Assembly: GCA_002304835.1 (NCBI GenBank)
Contig: DBPK01000001.1
Span: forward strand, 121,411-140,362
DNA from: Firmicutes bacterium UBA1422
GTDB lineage: Bacteria > Bacillota > Clostridia > Peptostreptococcales > Anaerovoracaceae
DNA: 18,952 nt
Direction: 5' to 3'
The notes beneath the pieces were generated by a model, which saw only the letters and a list, made by a program, of their open reading frames with translations, was not told the origin of the DNA and ran no database searches. Both the position numbers and the translations under genes were made by a program. Shown one piece after another: positions 8,940-16,187 of the stretch; position 1 is the first letter of the stretch, and every line of letters begins with the position of its first letter.

Positions 8940-9134
8940 GTGAAAGAGGAACTAAAAAAGACAAAAAAAGAAGAAATAGAGCTGCGAAATATACTCAATG
9001 AAACTAAAATGTCTCATAAGAAAGTACAAAAAACAGTACTAAAACAAAAGAATGAGCTTGATAGCATCAAGGCTTCGAGAGGATGGAAAACAGTTTGCGG
9101 AATAAGGATATTAAAGAAAAAATTCAAAATATAA
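8940..9134 (+). CDS. Small coiled-coil ORF; probable detached C-terminal tail of the upstream glycosyltransferase
   Basis: The 64-residue ORF begins at GTG 8940, with a weak AGAGAAG (8925-8931) upstream. Residues 1-45 are highly charged and helical (Lys/Glu-rich, likely coiled coil). Residues 46-64 read I-K-A-S-R-G-W-K-T-V-C-G-I-R and end in a basic stretch. That ending resembles S-S-R-S-W-K-L-T-S-P-L-R in the fusion at 3057 and S-N-S-F-R-I-G-R-I at the end of the GT2 at 6088. The frame is the same as that of the preceding glycosyltransferase: from the TAA at 8913-8915 to the GTG there is no further stop (seven sense codons plus ATA). Either this is the tail of a gene broken by one nonsense codon, or a separately translated accessory peptide. 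No catalytic motif is visible. It could also be untranslated. Confidence 0.5.
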   Translation: MKEELKKTKKEEIELRNILNETKMSHKKVQKTVLKQKNELDSIKASRGWKTVCGIRILKKKFKI

Positions 9135-9150
9135 GCAAGAGGAGATTTTT

Positions 9151-10029
9151 ATGAAAGGTATCATATTAGCAGGAGGAAGCGGCACAAGACTTTATCCACT
9201 GACCATGGTAACATCAAAACAACTGCTGCCGGTTTATGACAAACCGATGATCTATTATCCGCTTTCCACACTTATGCTGGCCGGAATCAAGGACATACTC
9301 ATAATATCCACACCCCAGGATCTGCCGAATTTCGAGAAGCTGCTGGGAGACGGGTCCCGCTACGGGATAAGTCTTTCATATAAACAGCAGCCATCTCCCG
9401 ACGGACTGGCACAGGCGTTCATAATAGGAGAAGAATTCATCAACGGTGAGGATTGTGCCATGATACTGGGGGACAACATATTCCACGGAAGCGGACTCAC
9501 AAAACATCTCAGAAAAGCAGTTGATAACAAGGGGAGAGCCACGGTCTTCGGGTATTATGTACCGGATCCGGAACGTTTCGGTGTTGTGGAATTCGATAAA
9601 AACGGCAAAGCGATTTCCCTTGAAGAAAAACCTAAAACCCCAAAATCAAATTATGCTGTTACGGGACTGTATTTTTATGATAACAAAGTCTGTGAATATG
9701 CCAAAGACTTAAAACCCAGTAACAGAGGAGAACTTGAAATAACGGACCTCAACAGGATATATCTTAAGCAGGACAAACTTGATGTGATAACTCTGGGCAG
9801 AGGTTACGGATGGCTGGATACGGGAACTGTAGACAGTCTTACTGAAGCCGGAGATTATGTAAAAGTTATAGAAAGCAGACAGGGTCTGAAGATAGCATGC
9901 CTGGAGGAGATATCATACAAAAACGGCTGGATAGACAAAAAAACCCTTGAAGCAAGTGCGGCTGAATACGGCAAAAGCGTATACGGACAGCATCTCAAAA
10001 AAATAGTCGAAGGCAGGATACTTTATTAG
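9151..10029 (+). CDS. rfbA: Glucose-1-phosphate thymidylyltransferase RmlA
   Basis: This enzyme makes dTDP-glucose from dTTP and glucose-1-phosphate, the first step of dTDP-L-rhamnose synthesis. The 292 residues match the usual RmlA length. The nucleotide-binding signature L-A-G-G-S-G-T-R-L-Y-P is at residues 6-16, followed by K-Q-L-L-P-V-Y-D-K-P-M. L-G-D-N-I-F-H-G contains metal-binding D108, E-E-K-P-K-T-P-K-S is the sugar-binding region, and G-Y-G-W-L-D-T-G-T contains the second metal ligand D223. The start has AGAGGAGA just upstream. rmlC begins nine bases after the stop, with the AGGAGG overlapping the stop codon, so translation is probably coupled. Bases 9301-9360 are 57% G/C, much richer than the ORFs just before it. 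Confidence 0.96.
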   Translation: MKGIILAGGSGTRLYPLTMVTSKQLLPVYDKPMIYYPLSTLMLAGIKDILIISTPQDLPNFEKLLGDGSRYGISLSYKQQPSPDGLAQAFIIGEEFINGEDCAMILGDNIFHGSGLTKHLRKAVDNKGRATVFGYYVPDPERFGVVEFDKNGKAISLEEKPKTPKSNYAVTGLYFYDNKVCEYAKDLKPSNRGELEITDLNRIYLKQDKLDVITLGRGYGWLDTGTVDSLTEAGDYVKVIESRQGLKIACLEEISYKNGWIDKKTLEASAAEYGKSVYGQHLKKIVEGRILY

Positions 10030-10038
10030 GAGGCATGA

Positions 10039-10578
10039 ATGAAAGTAACAGAGACAGAATTAAAAGGTGTATATATAATCGACCCGCAGGTATTTTGTGA
10101 TGACAGAGGATGGTTCATGGAAAGTTATTCAAGAAAAAAAACTCCCCAGATAATCTGCGATTTTGTTCAGGATAATCACTCTTATTCAAAGGGCAAGGGA
10201 GTGCTTAGAGGTATACATTTTCAGAACGGAGATCATTCCCAGGCGAAACTGGTTAGATGCACAAAAGGAGCCGTGTTTGATTTTGCCGTTGACCTTAGAA
10301 AAGCTTCTCCCACCTACAAAAAATGGGTGAAGGTCGAGCTTTCTGCAGAAAACAAAAGACAGTTCTTTATTCCAAGAGGTTTCGGACATGCCTTTATAAC
10401 CCTTACGGAAGAGGTAGAATTCGTTTATAAGACAGATAACTATTATGATGCGGAAAGCGACCGCAGCATAAGATGGGACGATCCCGAAATAGCATTGGAA
10501 TTCGGAACAGACAAACCGATTCTTTCCGAAAAAGATAAAAACGCACCTTTGCTAAAAGACAGCGACTGTGATTATTGA
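10039..10578 (+). CDS. rfbC: dTDP-4-dehydrorhamnose 3,5-epimerase RmlC
   Basis: RmlC converts dTDP-4-keto-6-deoxy-glucose to dTDP-4-keto-L-rhamnose. The 179-residue cupin has the family landmarks: D-D-R-G-W-F-M-E-S-Y near the N-terminus, F-V-Q-D-N-H-S-Y-S-K, and L-R-G-I-H-F-Q with catalytic H60. V-D-L-R-K-A-S-P-T-Y-K-K-W and I-P-R-G-F-G-H-A-F follow, then F-V-Y-K-T-D-N-Y-Y with catalytic Y130. AGGAGG at 10028-10033 serves the ATG at 10039; a nearer ATG at 10035 is in another frame. The TGA overlaps an upstream ATG of the rmlB frame, but the likely rmlB start is 18 bases further on. Confidence 0.95.
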   Translation: MKVTETELKGVYIIDPQVFCDDRGWFMESYSRKKTPQIICDFVQDNHSYSKGKGVLRGIHFQNGDHSQAKLVRCTKGAVFDFAVDLRKASPTYKKWVKVELSAENKRQFFIPRGFGHAFITLTEEVEFVYKTDNYYDAESDRSIRWDDPEIALEFGTDKPILSEKDKNAPLLKDSDCDY

Positions 10579-10595
10579 TGAAAGGAACAAATAAC

Positions 10596-11615
10596 ATGAA
10601 AATACTTGTAACCGGAGCCGCAGGCTTCATCGGCAGCAATTTTGTTTTTTATATGCTTGACAAACATGAAGATTACAAAATAACAGTCCTGGATTCTCTC
10701 ACATATGCCGGCAACATGGAAACTCTAAAGCCCGTAATAACAGATAATAGATTCAGATTTGTCAGAGGAGATGTTGCGAAGAGAGATACGGTTTTCTCTA
10801 TTTTTAAAGAAGAAGAATTTGATATAGTCATAAATTTTGCCGCCGAATCCCATGTGGACAGATCCATAGAGGATCCCGGAGTTTTCCTGCGGACAAATAT
10901 ATTGGGGACCCAGGTGCTCATGGATGCTTGCAGGGAATTCGGAGTCAAGAGATATCATCAGGTGGGAACAGATGAGGTTTATGGAGACCTGCCCCTGGAC
11001 AGACCCGATCTGTTTTTTACAGAGGACATGTCCATAACGGCATCCAGCCCGTATTCCGCCTCAAAAGCATCGGCGGACCTTTTGGTTATGGCATATCACA
11101 GGACATACGGTCTTCCCGTAACTATCTCAAGATGTTCCAACAACTATGGGCCATATCAATTCCCCGAAAAACTAATACCCCTGATAATAGCAAGAGCCCT
11201 TGAAGACAAGGAGCTGCCCGTATACGGGACAGGAGAGAATGTCAGAGACTGGCTATACGTTGAAGACCACTGCAGAGCAATAGATATGATAATACACGAA
11301 GGCAAAGAAGGAGAGGTCTATAACATAGGAGGTCACAACGAAAAAACAAATCTTGAAGTTGTTAAAGTAATACTGAAGCATCTTAACAAACCTGAATCGC
11401 TGATAACCTTTGTGGGAGACAGAAAGGGGCATGATCTTAGATATGCCATAGACCCGGAAAAGATACATAAAGAACTGGGATGGCTGCCCACAACAAAATT
11501 TGATGACGGTATCAAGCTCACCATTGACTGGTATCTGGAAAACAAGAAATGGTGGGAGAATATAATAAGCGGTGAATATCAGCAGTATTATGATCATATG
11601 TATGGGGGCAGATAG
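10596..11615 (+). CDS. rfbB: dTDP-glucose 4,6-dehydratase RmlB
   Basis: RmlB converts dTDP-glucose to dTDP-4-keto-6-deoxy-glucose, the second step of the rhamnose pathway. I chose ATG 10596 because AAAGGA (10581-10586) is nine bases upstream and the protein then begins M-K-I-L-V-T-G-A-A-G-F-I-G-S, the exact family N-terminus. The TTG 10575 and ATG 10578 upstream would only add M-K-G-T-N-N-like residues. Landmarks in the 339-residue protein are the Rossmann glycines (7-13), F-A-A-E-S-H-V-D-R-S, the catalytic T125-D126-E127, Y153-xxx-K157 (Y-S-A-S-K), and N-N-Y-G-P-Y-Q-F-P-E-K-L-I-P. It completes the four-gene dTDP-L-rhamnose set. Confidence 0.95.
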   Translation: MKILVTGAAGFIGSNFVFYMLDKHEDYKITVLDSLTYAGNMETLKPVITDNRFRFVRGDVAKRDTVFSIFKEEEFDIVINFAAESHVDRSIEDPGVFLRTNILGTQVLMDACREFGVKRYHQVGTDEVYGDLPLDRPDLFFTEDMSITASSPYSASKASADLLVMAYHRTYGLPVTISRCSNNYGPYQFPEKLIPLIIARALEDKELPVYGTGENVRDWLYVEDHCRAIDMIIHEGKEGEVYNIGGHNEKTNLEVVKVILKHLNKPESLITFVGDRKGHDLRYAIDPEKIHKELGWLPTTKFDDGIKLTIDWYLENKKWWENIISGEYQQYYDHMYGGR

Positions 11616-11653
11616 ATTTTGTAACAGAAAAACCCATGCACCTTTTTGTAAAA

Positions 11654-11659
11654 AAGGAG
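11654..11659 (+). promoter_or_regulatory. Ribosome binding site deciding the start of the large GT2
   Basis: AAGGAG lies 12 bases before ATG 11672. It is only one base before an out-of-frame ATG at 11661 and downstream of the in-frame ATG at 11636, so it favours 11672 although the spacing is a little long. Confidence 0.5.
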
Positions 11660-11671
11660 AATGAAACAGAT

Positions 11672-13549
11672 ATGAAATCTGAGATTTCGGTAATAGTTCC
11701 GATCCACAACAACCAAAATACACTTGGTGCAACTTTGAGATCTCTGCAGGAGCAATCCTTCAGAGATTTTGAAGTATTACTGGTGGACAACGGCTCAGAA
11801 GATGAAAGCAGGCAGATAATAAAAGAATACTGCGCCGCCGATGAAAGATTCAAAAATATAGGTGTTGATGACAAAATAGGAGTTTCCGCCGCAAGAAATA
11901 TAGGACTTGAAAAAGCCGCCGGGGAATACATTGCGTTTGCCGATGCGGATGATACTTTATGTAAGAACGCCCTGAAAGATCTTTACGATACGGCTCAAAG
12001 ATCCGCTGCAGATCTGACCATTGGGATGCTTGACAGAAAAGGCAGCATACAAAGATACACCTTCAAAAAAAGTATTGAATTATGCTCAAAAAAAACCATA
12101 GATAAAAATGATCCCACGTTAGTATATACTTTTACGGTTACGGGAAAACTGTTCAAAAGAGATATCATAGAATCAAACAAAATAAGATTTGAAGAGACGA
12201 AACATACAGAGGACGGTATATTCACATTTTCATTCTTAAGAGAGTGCGGCACTATTGCCGGCTGCAATAAAGTGGTTTATGAGTATAATTTTCCTCTTCG
12301 CTTTCTTGACGAAAGAAAATCAGCGACTGCGACCCACACAAAAGAAATGCTGACAGACCTTGTTTTTTCCCTTGAAAGAATAGAAACTCTTATATCCAAT
12401 AAGCCCCCGGAATTCAAACAGGAATTCTATATGCGTGCTATCGCGGCAAATCTTCTGCCCCAGTTCTACAGACATTTAAGGCAGATAGACGAGGATGCCC
12501 TTGATATTCTCCGGGACGCCTTTGAAGAATACAAAAAACATCTTACGGAGGAACAATGGCAGGAGCTTAAGAAAAACGATCCGGATCTCATGCTTGAAAA
12601 GGGCATTATGACGGTGGAAGAAGCGGATCAAAATCCCCTTGTTACGGTGGCAGTCACAAAGGGAGTATCAGAGGATCATAAGGAGATGTTTATGAAATCT
12701 CTTTACTGTCAGGATTCGCCTTTTTATAGAGTTATTGAAGAAAAAAAAGATGATCCGGATTTCATGAAAAAGACCCTGCAGGAGTGCACTACCCCCTATA
12801 TAACCTTTGTAGATCATGACATCATGTATAACGACAATATCTTGAGAAAGATGCAAAAAACCCTGCATGAAGAAAAGTGTGATTTCGTATCGGGGATAAT
12901 GTGCGGACTTGATGAGGGAAAGAGAAAGGATCTGGCTTATTTTAATATTGCATTTCATCCTGACAGGCTGAACCGGAGCAAATTGGATATATTTGACCGC
13001 ACATTTGCAAACAAACTGTTTGTGACGGAATCGCTGAAAAAATGTGAAACGTTGGATATTGAGCATATATATAGCAGGCTTTCCCATGTAAGAAAAAGAA
13101 ACTCCATAATAATTACCGCTTTGACCGAAGAACAGCTTATGTGCGGGCCGGGTGCGGCACCGATTATGCAACGGATAGAAGCATGTACTTATTATGAACA
13201 GAACAGAGACAGGGAAAGCATGAAAGCAAGGATCTACAAGAAATTCAAAGGCATTGAAAAAAGAGTTGTCCTGCTTTGCGATAATGAGAAGCCCTCGCAG
13301 GGAAGCAAGATACTTTTTGACAACATAAAGTCCGACAAAATATGCTTGTGCAAAAATATGCCGGAACATAAGAAGCAGATAGCCAAAGAAACAAAAATAT
13401 GCAGTGTCATATTATCTGAAGGTCCCAGCAAGTTCTATTCGAAGATACCCTTAAGAGCAGGTCAGAGACTTATAATAATGGCAGATGTGCTGGGCGGAAA
13501 TGAAGATGGAAACCTGCGTTTTGCCGAACTTATCGATGAGATGATATAA
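11672..13549 (+). CDS. Large two-domain GT2 glycosyltransferase with phosphotransferase-like C-terminus
   Basis: ATG 11672 is preferred: AAGGAG (11654-11659) lies 12 bases upstream and the GT2 core starts at once (M-K-S-E-I-S-V-I-V-P-I-H-N). An in-frame ATG at 11636 has no ribosome binding site. The protein is then 625 residues. Domain one (1-~310) is a clear GT2: V-D-N-G-S-E-D-E-S near 42, S-A-A-R-N-I-G-L near 75, and A-D-A-D-D-T (D91, D93, D94). Residues ~325-510 begin P-L-V-T-V-A-V-T and contain T-F-V-D-H-D-I-M-Y-N (about 380), suggesting a second, divergent GT-A fold. The last ~95 residues (V-V-L-L-C-D-N-E onward) resemble the N-terminal half of TagB/TagF-type phosphotransferases but lack the W-H motif. 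Its acceptor and donor are unknown. It ends 32 bases from the convergent pyruvyl transferase gene. Confidence 0.8.
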   Translation: MKSEISVIVPIHNNQNTLGATLRSLQEQSFRDFEVLLVDNGSEDESRQIIKEYCAADERFKNIGVDDKIGVSAARNIGLEKAAGEYIAFADADDTLCKNALKDLYDTAQRSAADLTIGMLDRKGSIQRYTFKKSIELCSKKTIDKNDPTLVYTFTVTGKLFKRDIIESNKIRFEETKHTEDGIFTFSFLRECGTIAGCNKVVYEYNFPLRFLDERKSATATHTKEMLTDLVFSLERIETLISNKPPEFKQEFYMRAIAANLLPQFYRHLRQIDEDALDILRDAFEEYKKHLTEEQWQELKKNDPDLMLEKGIMTVEEADQNPLVTVAVTKGVSEDHKEMFMKSLYCQDSPFYRVIEEKKDDPDFMKKTLQECTTPYITFVDHDIMYNDNILRKMQKTLHEEKCDFVSGIMCGLDEGKRKDLAYFNIAFHPDRLNRSKLDIFDRTFANKLFVTESLKKCETLDIEHIYSRLSHVRKRNSIIITALTEEQLMCGPGAAPIMQRIEACTYYEQNRDRESMKARIYKKFKGIEKRVVLLCDNEKPSQGSKILFDNIKSDKICLCKNMPEHKKQIAKETKICSVILSEGPSKFYSKIPLRAGQRLIIMADVLGGNEDGNLRFAELIDEMI

Positions 13550-13581
13550 AAAATATTTCTCTCTTGTAGTGGTGGATCTCA

Positions 13582-14886
13582 TCAGCGCTTCAGCTTTGAT
13601 TTATAGAACCTTTTGAAGCGTTCCATGGAGTATTTGTATGCCTGTTTGTATTCTTTTTGCAGATTTTCCTGATACCTTCGGGCGGCGGGGAAATAGGTAT
13701 TCCATCGCTCTGTCATTTCTTCAAGGCTGCATGCGGAAATAGGCGTTACAGCAGGAAAGTGATCTATCTCCTTGACTTTCTTATCCAGAGGTGCCTCTTT
13801 CGGAGTGCCGTTTTTATATATGTGATCCAGACCGTTTTCTTCCAGAAAACTTATATAATTATCGAAGTTTTTCTTTTGCTGCTTTTCTACGGAATGGAAG
13901 TCCACCTTGCCGATCAGATCTTCAAGGCATGTATTCTCGTGTATATCCTTTTGATATACACATGAAAACCCGTGGTATTCCGCCAGTTCTCTCATGCGGC
14001 CATCCTTGACTATCATTATACTGGGAGTTCCGGCGACCATAGCGGCTATATTACCGTGGAGCCTGGGGCCTATGCTCAGGTCTGCATTTTTCATATATTC
14101 AAGCCAGCCGGGCACGTTTATAAAGAATCGTACACGACCTTCGCGATATATAGGATCTGTTGCTTTGTCCGGATAAATATTGGAGCTGTGGGGATATGGA
14201 TCTCCCAGCAGTGTAAGTGCCAGTTCTCTCCTGTGCTGAGGCACGAAGTAATGATTGGGGAACTGCTGTCTTACCCTCTCCACGAAATCGATAGTCTTCT
14301 GTTCGGAGAATATGGATGAATTCAGTGAGATGAGAGATCCTTTGTCTATTTGGGGTTCTCTTATTTTCAATGTATCTCCAAAACCGTACATTGAAGGACA
14401 ACCGATCACTTTGTAGTGGGAGCCTTCCCAAAAGCCCAGTTTGGTAAGGTATCTGCCCGTGGTCTCACCCCGTACACCGACAACTGCGGATTTGTCCAGG
14501 ATCGCGCTTACAAATTTCTTCACATGATCGTCAAAGGGAAAAGAGGAACTCAGATCTGTTTCAAAAGGAGCCCTAAGGCCCGCCCCCACAAGGATAACAG
14601 GGATCCTGGATTTTCTGATACATTTCGTGAGTTTTTCCATCACTTCCATGAAATTATTTCTGAACGCGTCGGCCAAAGGTATTATCCATGCGTCATATTT
14701 TTTGTTTATATCAGGCATATCCCATGAGGCAGTTTTGTAATGGTCGACTTCGATATTTGTATTTTCTGTCATGATCGCCCTGCATAGACCGTAGGCGTAT
14801 AGAAGATTTCCCGAATTTCCGGATATGCTGTTGTGCAGCAATACATGATAGGGATCAAGATTTTCAAGGGGGGGACATCCCCACAC
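13582..14886 (-). CDS. Polysaccharide pyruvyl transferase family protein (5' end out of frame with its natural start)
   Basis: The family (CsaB/PssM-like, PS_pyruv_trans) transfers pyruvate from phosphoenolpyruvate to sugars of surface polymers as a ketal. The 434-residue readable frame shows I-S-G-N-S-G-N-L-L-Y-A-Y-G near the start and V-G-A-G-L-R-A-P near 100. G-V-R-G-E-T-T-G-R-Y-L follows near 137, and R-L-H-G-N-I-A-A-M-V-A-G-T-P-S near 276 is the hallmark motif. A basic helical tail ends K-S-K-L-K-R. The only in-frame start is GTG 14886, with no ribosome binding site. The natural start is ATG 14905, seven bases after a perfect GGAGGT, but it meets TGA after 13 codons because of seven C at 14868-14874. 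With six C it would read M-K-N-L-Y-I-R-V-G-M-S-P-P-L-E-N and continue in the main frame. The gene is off in this copy unless GTG is used, or the sequence has a one-base error. It is the only minus-strand gene and has its own promoter. Confidence 0.82.
   Translation of the reverse strand: MWGCPPLENLDPYHVLLHNSISGNSGNLLYAYGLCRAIMTENTNIEVDHYKTASWDMPDINKKYDAWIIPLADAFRNNFMEVMEKLTKCIRKSRIPVILVGAGLRAPFETDLSSSFPFDDHVKKFVSAILDKSAVVGVRGETTGRYLTKLGFWEGSHYKVIGCPSMYGFGDTLKIREPQIDKGSLISLNSSIFSEQKTIDFVERVRQQFPNHYFVPQHRRELALTLLGDPYPHSSNIYPDKATDPIYREGRVRFFINVPGWLEYMKNADLSIGPRLHGNIAAMVAGTPSIMIVKDGRMRELAEYHGFSCVYQKDIHENTCLEDLIGKVDFHSVEKQQKKNFDNYISFLEENGLDHIYKNGTPKEAPLDKKVKEIDHFPAVTPISACSLEEMTERWNTYFPAARRYQENLQKEYKQAYKYSMERFKRFYKSKLKR
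14868..14874 (-). repeat. C7 homopolymer at the start of the pyruvyl transferase gene
   Basis: Seven C on the coding (minus) strand lie at codons 11-13 counted from ATG 14905. It is the longest G/C run I saw in the window; other runs reach six. Losing one C (or gaining two) would join the ribosome-binding-site-proximal start to the main reading frame. Confidence 0.85.
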
Positions 14887-14912
14887 GAATGTACAGATTT
14901 TTCATGTAAAAT

Positions 14913-14918
14913 ACCTCC
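14913..14918 (-). promoter_or_regulatory. Strong ribosome binding site for the pyruvyl transferase
   Basis: The minus strand reads GGAGGT, then seven bases, then ATG at 14905. It points to 14905 as the real start rather than GTG 14886, which has no such site. This is the main evidence that the C7 tract causes a frameshift. Confidence 0.8.
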
Positions 14919-14924
14919 CGGTAA

Positions 14925-14953
14925 AGTATAGCATTTACAGAAAAATGCAACAA
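14925..14953 (-). promoter_or_regulatory. Predicted promoter of the pyruvyl transferase gene
   Basis: On the minus strand TTGTTG (14953-14948) and TATACT (14930-14925) are 17 bases apart, and TGC precedes the -10 (extended -10). The expected start near 14918 falls at the ribosome binding site, so the leader would be only about 13 bases. The promoter is divergent from the phosphotransferase genes at 15010. Confidence 0.62.
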
Positions 14954-15005
14954 TATAAATCGGCAAAATACTGAAAAAAAGGGGGATATAAAGGCGCTTT
15001 TATAG

Positions 15006-15011
15006 TATAAT
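15006..15011 (+). promoter_or_regulatory. Possible -10 box for the phosphotransferase pair
   Basis: A perfect TATAAT overlaps the first possible start codon (ATG 15010). No good -35 is found 16-19 bases upstream. A transcript starting near 15018 would have almost no leader before ATG 15022. It is the only promoter-like sequence between the divergent genes on this strand. Confidence 0.35.
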
Positions 15012-16182
15012 GATACATGATATGAAAAACCTGATAAAGAAAATAAAAGGCGTTATAAATGCCGTCATATTCATTATCATAAACCGTGTCCTTTGTTTTT
15101 TTACGAAAGTGGAAGAAAAAAAGGTCCTTTTTGCTTCCGATGTCAGAGCCGGGACCGGCGGGAATTACAGTTTTATCCTTGAATGGCTCGCCGGCAAAGG
15201 ATATGAAGTGATATATGATTTCAAGGCGGACAGACGGGTCAAAAGAGGCCTTAGAGGATCCCTCGGACTGGTATATAAAATGACCACCTCCGGAAGCATC
15301 CTGCTTGAGGACTATTTCCGGTATATCACCTTTATGAAAGTCAGAAAAGAACAACAGATATGCCAGCTGTGGCACGGGGCCGGAGCCTTCAAAAAATTCG
15401 GATTCAGCCGGGCGGCAGAAAATGAGGGCATAAGGATACATAAAGGATACCGCAAGTATGCCAAAGCCATAGTGAGTGCCGAGGAAATAAGGGGATGCTA
15501 TGCGGAGGCATTCCGGATACCAAAAGAAAATGTAAGGGCAACGGGAATACCCAGGACCGATATCTTCTTTGACGAAAAATATATAGCGGGGAAAAAAGAA
15601 GAACTTATAAAAGAATTCCCGGTATTTGAAAAGAAAAAAGTGATACTGTTCGCCCCCACATACAGGGGGGTAAGAGCAGAAGATGCAGCATATGACTTTG
15701 ATATGCTTGATTTAAAAAAGCTTTATGATGACCTTAATGAAGATCATGTATTCGTATTCAAATGGCATCCGGCAGCCTACAACAATATCCTGATGAACAA
15801 CAGGGAAGTATATGATCTCAAAAAATACGGAGATTTTTTCCTGGATCTTTCTTGGGACAGAGACATAAACGATCTGCTGCTTGTTGCGGATATACTGATA
15901 ACGGATTATTCATCTGTTATATTCGATTACCTTCTGGTGGATAGACCCATAGTCTATTATCCCTATGATCTTGCTGCCTATGAAGCCGGCAGAGGTCTTT
16001 ATTATGATTATGAAGCTTATCTTTACGGCACTGTTGCCATGGATCAGAAGGAGCTGACAGATGCCATAAAAGCCGGGGATATGTGCAGCGAAAAAAGAGA
16101 AGCCTTCAGGAGACATTTCATGGAGGCCTGTGACGGACACTCAACAGAAAAAACATGCCGCTGGTTTTTTGAGGAGGAATGA
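15010..16182 (+). CDS. CDP-glycerol/ribitol phosphotransferase, TagB/TagF family (first copy)
   Basis: These enzymes add glycerol- or ribitol-phosphate from a CDP-activated polyol to wall polymers at the inner face of the membrane. The 390-residue protein (386 if translation starts at ATG 15022) has a hydrophobic/amphipathic N-terminal helix (V-I-N-A-V-I-F-I-I-I). It carries the family's two histidine motifs, L-W-H-G-A-G-A-F-K-K (H122) and F-K-W-H-P (H253), then D-I-L-I-T-D-Y-S-S-V-I-F-D-Y near 295 and D-R-P-I-V-Y-Y-P-Y-D. The start is uncertain: neither ATG has a ribosome binding site. The stop overlaps ATG 16179 of the next, paralogous gene, so the two are cotranscribed. The substrate could be CDP-glycerol or the CDP-ribitol made by the TarI and TarJ encoded downstream. 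Confidence 0.88.
   Translation: MIHDMKNLIKKIKGVINAVIFIIINRVLCFFTKVEEKKVLFASDVRAGTGGNYSFILEWLAGKGYEVIYDFKADRRVKRGLRGSLGLVYKMTTSGSILLEDYFRYITFMKVRKEQQICQLWHGAGAFKKFGFSRAAENEGIRIHKGYRKYAKAIVSAEEIRGCYAEAFRIPKENVRATGIPRTDIFFDEKYIAGKKEELIKEFPVFEKKKVILFAPTYRGVRAEDAAYDFDMLDLKKLYDDLNEDHVFVFKWHPAAYNNILMNNREVYDLKKYGDFFLDLSWDRDINDLLLVADILITDYSSVIFDYLLVDRPIVYYPYDLAAYEAGRGLYYDYEAYLYGTVAMDQKELTDAIKAGDMCSEKREAFRRHFMEACDGHSTEKTCRWFFEEE
16172..16177 (+). promoter_or_regulatory. Ribosome binding site deciding the start of the second phosphotransferase
   Basis: AGGAGG is one base from ATG 16179 (too close) and ten bases from ATG 16188 (workable), so 16188 is the more likely start. It lies within the last codons of the preceding gene, so translation is probably coupled. 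Confidence 0.6.
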
Positions 16183-16187
16183 AAATA

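Noticed and set aside
12668..13369. 233-codon open frame on the minus strand
   Set aside because: It is antisense to the large GT2 gene, shows no motif, and has no promoter or ribosome binding site.
13586..13620. Inverted repeat CGCTTCA ... TGAAGCG near the convergent gene ends, as a bidirectional terminator
   Set aside because: The stem is only seven pairs with a 21-base loop, there is no T-run after it on either strand, and it lies inside the coding end of the pyruvyl transferase gene.
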